Part shown: positions 58,068 through 64,000 of the stretch, one piece after another
Layout of the letters: every line of letters begins with the position of its first letter
Numbering within the stretch: position 1 is the stretch's first letter
Origin: an uncultured Bacteroidales bacterium
GTDB taxonomy: Bacteria; Bacteroidota; Bacteroidia; Bacteroidales; Paludibacteraceae
Assembly (NCBI GenBank): GCA_946404495.1
Contig: CAMJDT010000005.1
Coordinates: forward strand, 1 to 64,000
Length of the DNA: 64,000 nucleotides
Direction: 5' to 3'
Translations under genes and position numbers: made by a program
The notes under the pieces: model-generated
Told to the model about the DNA's origin: nothing
Database searches by the model: none
What the model saw: the letters and a program-made list of their open reading frames with translations, nothing else

Positions 58068-61000
58068 ATGTTTTTTCAGAATAGCGTCATTAAGAAGTAC
58101 CTCGCGGCGGGCGATAAGGAGCAGGTGACAAAAGCGTGGGAAGTGTACCAGGCGTATTTTCTCAACAAGGAGATCCAAGACAATATCCGTTCGTCCAAAG
58201 AGGAGCAGTTCCAGGAAGGATTCCTACGCGAGCTGTTCGTCAAGGTATTCGGCTATACGCTTAACCCCTCGCCCAACTTCAACCTCATCACCGAGCAGAA
58301 GAACGAGACCGATGCCAAGAAAGCCGACGGCGCTATTCTGCGTAACGACAAAGTCATCGGCGTCATCGAGCTCAAGGACCACAAGACCACCGATCTCAGC
58401 CACGTAGAGCGGCAGGCCTTCGGCTACAAGAGCCAGCACAAGGATACGCGCTACGTGGTCATCTCCAACTTCGAGAAACTGCGATTCTATATAGACAACG
58501 CCGTCGAGCACATCGAGTGGAACCTGTTCACGCTCACGGAGGACGACTTCCGGCTGCTGTATTTCTGCCTCGCGTGGACGAACATAAGTGCCGACCTCCC
58601 GCTTCGCGCCAAGCAGGAGAGCGTCAGCAACGAGGACCAGATCACCCAGCAACTCTATCGCGACTACTCGGCCTTCAAGCGCGAGATATTTGCGGACATC
58701 CTCTCGCATAACACCTCCAATGATACCCCCAAAGAGCAGATTCTGCTCCTCTTCCGTAAGACCCAGAAACTGCTCGACCGGCTGCTGTTCATCTTCTTCG
58801 CCGAAGACTGCGGTCTGTTGCCGCCCAACTCGATGGTCGAGATCCTCAACCAGTGGGAGCAACTCAAGGAGATGGATGCTTATATCCCCCTCTACGACCG
58901 CATCAAGAAATACTTCGGCTATATGAACACCGGCCATCAGGGCAAACGCTACGAGATCTTCGCCTACAACGGAGGGCTGTTCAAACCCGATAGCGTGCTC
59001 GACAGCCTCACGATCAGCGACGATATCCTCGCCCGCTTTACGCGCCGCCTCGCCGACTACGACTATTCCACCGAGGTCGATGTCAATATCCTTGGACATA
59101 TCTTTGAGAACTCTCTTTCAGAGATAGAGGAAGTAACTGCACAAATCAACGCAGGTGAGGCTCCTACTGTCAGCAAACGCAAGCGGGATGGTGTCTTCTA
59201 TACCCCGCAGTATATCACCAAGTACATCGTCGAGAACACCGTCGGCAGGCTCTGCGCGGAGAAGAAAAGCGAGCTGGGGATCAATGAGGCGGAGTATTTT
59301 GCTGACAAAAACCGCCAGATGGCCACGAAGAAACGCCTCCTGGATCAGCTGACTACGTACCGCGAGTGGTTGCTCGGTATCACGATCTGTGATCCCGCCT
59401 GCGGAAGTGGTGCTTTCCTCAATGCCGCGCTGCAGTTCCTGATGGCGGAGCATAAACTCATTGATGAGATGGAAGCCAAGATCACCGGTTCGGCGATCGC
59501 TTTCCAAGCCGTGGAGAACTCGATTCTGGAGAACAACCTCTACGGCGTCGACATCAACGAAGAGAGCGTCGAGATCGCCCGTCTCGCCTTGTGGCTCCGT
59601 ACCGCCAAACCCCACCGCAAACTCAACTCCCTCAACAACAACATCAAGTGTGGCAACTCGCTGATCTCCGATCCCGCAATCGCCGGCGACAAGGCTTTCG
59701 ACTGGCAGAAAGAGTTCCCGCAAGTCTTCGAGAAGGGTGGTTTTGATATAGTAATCGGCAATCCGCCGTATGTGCAGCTGCAGTCAATGGGAGCGATGAG
59801 CGATGTCTATGCACGATGCGGCTATGAGGTATATAATAAGAGTGCCGACCTGTATTGCCTATTCACAGAGCGCGGATACAGCCTCCTGAAAGAGGGCGGC
59901 TATCAGTCCTTCATTATGCCGAATAAGTGGATGTTGGTTGCATATGGCAAAGAGCTCCGACGCTTTATGGCAAATACCAACCTGCAACAGATCGTTAATT
60001 TCGGCGATGTGCAGTTCTTCGAAGGAGCAGCTACGATCGTTTGTATATTTGTTACCAAGAAAGGTGGTACGCCTTGTGATGTAGAGGCGCTGTCGCTGAA
60101 TAATAAGACCTATAACGGTGACTTCATTAACGAAGTGAAAGCCGGTCTGGAATTATTCCCGCACGACGAGTTCGGTGAGGCGGAGTGGAGTATCCAACCT
60201 CGCGCGCATTTGAACATCCTCAAAAAAATGAAACAAGGCACGCCGCTAAAGGAATTGCCGGTAGAAATATATCGAGGCGCCTTGACAGGTTTTAACGATG
60301 CTTTCTATATTGATGAGGAGACACGCAAGCGTTTGATTAGCGAAGATCCGAAAAGTGCTGAACTTATAAAACCTTTCTTGCGAGGAAGAGATTTAAAAGC
60401 TTGGTATTCACGTAGTGAAGGGCAGTATATGATATGTACTTTCCCTGCTTTGTCTCTTGATATAGAGAATTATCCTGCTATTAAAAATCATCTTTTGTCA
60501 TTTGGCTATGAACGATTAGAGCAATCGGGCAAACCCGGATCTCGGAAAAAGACTGCAAATAAGTGGTTTGAAACGCAAGATACAATAGGCTATCATAACG
60601 AATTTTCGAAACCTAAGATAGTATATTGTGAAATAACTGCCTTCTTCCCATTTGTGTACGAAGAAGAGCCGATGATTTGCAATAATAAGGCGTTTATAAT
60701 GACCGCCAAAGATGAGTCGGTTAGTCTGAAATTCCTGACGGCTATATTTAATTCTAAGCTGTGTAAGTTGTGGATTTGGTATAATTGTCCGGAACTATTG
60801 GGCGGTACGCGCGAAATACGGAAGGTCTATTTTGAGAATTTCTGCATCCCTGCCTGCTCCAATCAGCAGCCGTTTATTGACCTTGCGGATCGCATGCTTA
60901 CTCTGAACCGAGATCTCCAGACCAAGCGTGCGCGGTTCTTGAAGCGGTTGCAGGATAATATACCGGAGGTGAAGGTGACGGGAGCGTTGGAGACCTTTGA

Positions 61001-61217
61001 TAGTCTGGATTTCGCGGGCTTCGTGGCGGAGCTGAAGAAGCAGAAGATAAAGCTGAGCCTCTCCCAACAAGACGAGTGGGACGAGTACTTCACGATCTAC
61101 AAAGATGCCCTCAACGACATCTCCGCCCAGATTGCCGAGACCGACCGCGACATCGATAGCCTCGTCTATGCCCTCTACGGCCTCACGGATGACGAGAGAA
61201 AGGTGATAGAAGGATGA
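58068..61217 (+). CDS. Single-chain restriction-modification enzyme (Eco57I/type IIG-like)
   Basis: DGAILRNDKVIGVIELKDHK (PD-ExK), DPACGSGAFLNAAL, VIGNPPYVQLQ, C-terminal TaqI-like specificity region. Confidence 0.9.
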   Translation: MFFQNSVIKKYLAAGDKEQVTKAWEVYQAYFLNKEIQDNIRSSKEEQFQEGFLRELFVKVFGYTLNPSPNFNLITEQKNETDAKKADGAILRNDKVIGVIELKDHKTTDLSHVERQAFGYKSQHKDTRYVVISNFEKLRFYIDNAVEHIEWNLFTLTEDDFRLLYFCLAWTNISADLPLRAKQESVSNEDQITQQLYRDYSAFKREIFADILSHNTSNDTPKEQILLLFRKTQKLLDRLLFIFFAEDCGLLPPNSMVEILNQWEQLKEMDAYIPLYDRIKKYFGYMNTGHQGKRYEIFAYNGGLFKPDSVLDSLTISDDILARFTRRLADYDYSTEVDVNILGHIFENSLSEIEEVTAQINAGEAPTVSKRKRDGVFYTPQYITKYIVENTVGRLCAEKKSELGINEAEYFADKNRQMATKKRLLDQLTTYREWLLGITICDPACGSGAFLNAALQFLMAEHKLIDEMEAKITGSAIAFQAVENSILENNLYGVDINEESVEIARLALWLRTAKPHRKLNSLNNNIKCGNSLISDPAIAGDKAFDWQKEFPQVFEKGGFDIVIGNPPYVQLQSMGAMSDVYARCGYEVYNKSADLYCLFTERGYSLLKEGGYQSFIMPNKWMLVAYGKELRRFMANTNLQQIVNFGDVQFFEGAATIVCIFVTKKGGTPCDVEALSLNNKTYNGDFINEVKAGLELFPHDEFGEAEWSIQPRAHLNILKKMKQGTPLKELPVEIYRGALTGFNDAFYIDEETRKRLISEDPKSAELIKPFLRGRDLKAWYSRSEGQYMICTFPALSLDIENYPAIKNHLLSFGYERLEQSGKPGSRKKTANKWFETQDTIGYHNEFSKPKIVYCEITAFFPFVYEEEPMICNNKAFIMTAKDESVSLKFLTAIFNSKLCKLWIWYNCPELLGGTREIRKVYFENFCIPACSNQQPFIDLADRMLTLNRDLQTKRARFLKRLQDNIPEVKVTGALETFDSLDFAGFVAELKKQKIKLSLSQQDEWDEYFTIYKDALNDISAQIAETDRDIDSLVYALYGLTDDERKVIEG

Positions 61218-62170
61218 GCGAACTGGAATATACGGAGCACGGCTGGAGGATGACGACCGATAAGGAGCGGCATCATCGAAGTAATCGCTGGGACTATAAG
61301 GGAGAAGGCGTTTACCATCTGACGATGACGGTAGCGGAGCGTTTCCCGCTATTTGGAGAGTTGGTCGGCGATAGTCCTGACGAGGCGCGGATAGATCTAA
61401 ATCCATTTGGTAAACGCATCGAGCGTATGTTACGCGATCTGCCGTCGTTCTATGCTTCTAAGGATATCGATATAAAAGTGCTCGCAGTACAGGTGATGCC
61501 GGATCATATACATCTGGTAATACAGGTGTTGCGACCTATGAAGCGGTCGGTCGGTGAGATTGTTCGTAGCTTCAAAAGCGCCGCGACATCGCTCTATAAA
61601 CGGGAATATGATATCATAGCAGCTAATGGCGGCAATAATGCCGCCAAATGGAACGCCTCTGTAGAGCGAGAGAATCCTATCATAGCAGCTAATGGCGGCA
61701 ATAATGCCGCCAAATGGAACGCCTCCTCAGAGCGAGAGAATCCGCCGCAGGCGGTCGTTGCATTTGCTTGCATTTTTGCGAGCATTGGCTCACTGTGGCA
61801 ATCAATACCGGCCGGATATCATGATCGATTTTTATATGAGCGAGGCCAATTGCGACATATGATCGACTATGTCCACGACAACCCCCGTCGGCTGTGGCTC
61901 AAGCGCGCCAATCCCGACCTCTTCCGTATCAAGCAGGACAAACTCATCGCTAATACCCCCTGCCTCGTATTAGGCAATATCTTCCTCGCCGAAAATCCCC
62001 AGAAGGCGGTCTTGCAATGCTCGCGCCGCATGTCGCAGGCCGAGATAGATGCCCGTAAAGCCGACTGCCTTAGCGCTGCTGCCAACGGCACCGTCTTTGT
62101 CAGCGGCGCCATCTCGGAGGGCGAGAAGCAGATCTGCCGCGCATTGCGCGAGGGGGGGGGTATCAATTGA
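61214..62170 (+). CDS. IS200-like Y1 (RAYT-type) transposase with C-terminal extension, interrupted at G9 tract
   Basis: VMPDHIHLVIQV HUH motif; GSLWQSIPAGYHDRFLYERGQLRHMIDYVHDNPRR; ATGA overlap with R-M gene. Confidence 0.85.
   Translation: MSELEYTEHGWRMTTDKERHHRSNRWDYKGEGVYHLTMTVAERFPLFGELVGDSPDEARIDLNPFGKRIERMLRDLPSFYASKDIDIKVLAVQVMPDHIHLVIQVLRPMKRSVGEIVRSFKSAATSLYKREYDIIAANGGNNAAKWNASVERENPIIAANGGNNAAKWNASSERENPPQAVVAFACIFASIGSLWQSIPAGYHDRFLYERGQLRHMIDYVHDNPRRLWLKRANPDLFRIKQDKLIANTPCLVLGNIFLAENPQKAVLQCSRRMSQAEIDARKADCLSAAANGTVFVSGAISEGEKQICRALREGGGIN
61612..61743 (+). repeat. 66-bp tandem duplication (2 copies) in transposase CDS, each with GGCGGCA-ATAA-TGCCGCC hairpin
   Basis: Near-identical copies starting 61612 and 61678. 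Confidence 0.95.
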
Positions 62171-62427
62171 TCATCCTCCTCACCGAGGGCTTCCCCGCTC
62201 CCGATAGTCCTCACTATAAGTATTACAAACCTACCGGCGCGTATTTCGAGGCTTGCGCGGCAGGCCGGTTGTTGCTCGTACAGCCGGATCCATCGGCGCT
62301 CGAGCGGGAGGATATCGTCGCGCGCGTCACTGCCAAAACGGGCAACATCCCCCACGACAGCCAACGCTACCGCTTCGTCGCCATGAACATCATCGCCGAA
62401 GACATCGCAGCCGCACACGGAAAATAA
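62167..62427 (+). other. Frame-displaced C-terminal part of the 61214 protein (DprA/LOG-like?)
   Basis: QLIILLTEGFPAPDSPHYKYYKPTGAYFEACAAGRLLLVQPDP continues TVFVSGAISEGEKQICRALREGG. Confidence 0.75.
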
Positions 62428-62436
62428 TATTCCATT

Positions 62437-63237
62437 ATGGAAAACGAACCCAACAAACCCAGGAAAAAACGTCTTACGTTAAAAGATTGTCTCCAAGATT
62501 GGACGCATTGCCCTTTTTTTGATGGCGAAAAAGATATCTACGAATCACTTACGCCAGACGAGGTCGAAGAAATGCGAAAAAATTCATTCAGCTATTCGGT
62601 GTGTGATCGTATATACTCGGATATGTGTTATGACTACTTTATGTTTGATTATAATAACGATAAAATCCACCAATATATGGAGGAACATAAGTGGTCAGAG
62701 CATGATGTTCAGTTTGAGGGCTTAGTCAAAATGTTCAACGATGGATGGCTTAAGTCTCCCGCTTATGTTGATTGGAAGGAGGAAATGTATTTTGCGATCG
62801 AACCTCGTCTCATTGAGAATCTCTTAAGGTCGATAGACAATCCTTCAATGCGCGTACAAATCCTGCAATTTATTGTGGATAATGCAGAATACCTCCTCGA
62901 TGAATCGGATATAGACCAGTTGCCCTACTATGAATACCTATTGTCGGTTCATCGCATAGATGCGCAGATCTCTCTGCAGGATAAGGAATATGAAGAATTC
63001 CTAAAATATACCAAACCGCAAGCAGGAGATTATAATGCTATCCGAAAATATCTGGAAGCCAAACTCAAAACCGATCCTGCCTTCCAACATTACTATAAAG
63101 AACACCCTTTGAAGGATGTATGCGAAAAACTCAAGGCAGAATTGCATATAGATATCAATGATGATTCCCTTCGAAAGAACATTAATCGGCACCAAAATCG
63201 CCTAAATATGGCACAAAAGGACAAAAGGACAGAATAG
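62437..63237 (+). CDS. Hypothetical orphan protein
   Basis: 266-aa ORF; no recognised motif. Confidence 0.7.
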   Translation: MENEPNKPRKKRLTLKDCLQDWTHCPFFDGEKDIYESLTPDEVEEMRKNSFSYSVCDRIYSDMCYDYFMFDYNNDKIHQYMEEHKWSEHDVQFEGLVKMFNDGWLKSPAYVDWKEEMYFAIEPRLIENLLRSIDNPSMRVQILQFIVDNAEYLLDESDIDQLPYYEYLLSVHRIDAQISLQDKEYEEFLKYTKPQAGDYNAIRKYLEAKLKTDPAFQHYYKEHPLKDVCEKLKAELHIDINDDSLRKNINRHQNRLNMAQKDKRTE

Positions 63238-63260
63238 GACATAATTTAGGGACTGATGTC

Positions 63261-63293
63261 CTTGGTCATGTTACAAAAAAGCAGTACCTTTGC
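63261..63293 (+). promoter_or_regulatory. Promoter for 63412 gene
   Basis: CTTGGTCATGTTACAAAAAAGCAGTACCTTTGC. Confidence 0.68.
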
Positions 63294-63411
63294 AGCGTCT
63301 TTCATTGGAGAGGCGCTGTTATTTATTGTTTAATCGCAAGGTTTTGCTTTGGCTTGGATCCATAAAAACGCGTTTTGCTGAAACAGAGCTGAGCATAAAA
63401 CTTGTGAAAAA

Positions 63412-63684
63412 ATGAAAACTTATTATGATGCCATTACGGCACAAATCAATGCAGGACTCTGGGAGGACTGCATGGCGATGTTTGATCGCGCTTGGACGTT
63501 AGATTTCTACTACCGTCTTTACAGCCTCGTGCTCCGTTACGAACCCTATCGCACCTACGGCTACCAAAAACGTATCGTTTACACCAAGGCTATCATCAGC
63601 CAAATGGGAGGTGCTTATCGGGAGATAGAGCCGCATACCGTGTCGATGGCCATCAAAAAAATGGAGGCACCCTGCGAGCTTTAA
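63412..63684 (+). CDS. Hypothetical small protein
   Basis: 90-aa ORF with upstream promoter. Confidence 0.55.
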   Translation: MKTYYDAITAQINAGLWEDCMAMFDRAWTLDFYYRLYSLVLRYEPYRTYGYQKRIVYTKAIISQMGGAYREIEPHTVSMAIKKMEAPCEL

Positions 63685-63820
63685 AACCAGCCGCCAACGC
63701 GCGCACGTTAACATTTTCTACGACAAACATGGGGTCACTGACTGATCTCATGTTTTGTTTTAAAAGCCGTACCTTTGCAGCGCCTTTCGGAGATAACATC
63801 CCTCCGAGTGGCGATGCATT

Positions 63821-64000
63821 ATGAACAAAGTTTTAGGTTTTAACGGAACGCAGCTACATCCCGTTTCCCGTGAACCGGATAACGGCTACCGGTTCTATGT
63901 CTCATGCGACGGAGAGATAGGTCTGCGCATCGCGCCTGATGGCGTTAAGACCTTGATAAAAGGCACTCCAACCACTAGCGCGAATAGCAAGGATCCATCC
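63821..64000 (+). CDS. 5' end of ORF running off the window (MNKVLGFNGTQLHPVSREPDNGYRFYVSCDGEIGLRIAPDG...)
   Basis: Open for 60 codons; TACCTTTG motif 63770-63777 upstream. Confidence 0.5.
   Translation, partial: MNKVLGFNGTQLHPVSREPDNGYRFYVSCDGEIGLRIAPDGVKTLIKGTPTTSANSKDPS

Noticed and set aside
62167-62427. Independent 86-aa gene
   Set aside because: Reads as continuation of the upstream protein after the G9 tract; no own RBS or promoter evident.

Overview
64-kb chromosomal window from a Bacteroidota genome, probably Bacteroidales. Support: -33 TTTG / -7 TAnnTTTG promoters and GSCFA, DUF4831, DUF4835/PorD-like and SusA-like GH13 genes. Most of it is housekeeping and metabolic: ffh, folD, M16 peptidase, prfA, rsmE, iorAB + aminotransferase + CoA-transferase, galK, gcvT, pepT, two acyl-CoA ligases, coaX, lptC, fabG, GH13 amylase, S9 peptidase, ROK kinase, pnuC, S41 peptidase, coaD, recN, aroE, tilS, nrdJ, one tRNA-Lys(CTT). 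The two ends are accessory: AAA_14 ATPase, DUF3987 remnant and iteron-like nonamers on the left; a single-chain R-M enzyme, a RAYT-like transposase split at a G9 tract, and orphan genes on the right. The most striking signal is a scattered set of 7-bp tandem arrays with unrelated sequences (TTGATAA, GTGAAAA, AATAAAG, CCTATAA, TAATTTT, AATGGCG). At co-directional gene junctions they almost always carry a stop codon per unit in the upstream gene's orientation. Because 7 = 1 mod 3, this closes all three frames. They often supply both the upstream stop and the downstream start. Arrays inside CDSs are in the stop-free orientation. Product names come from motif recognition by eye; no database search was run.
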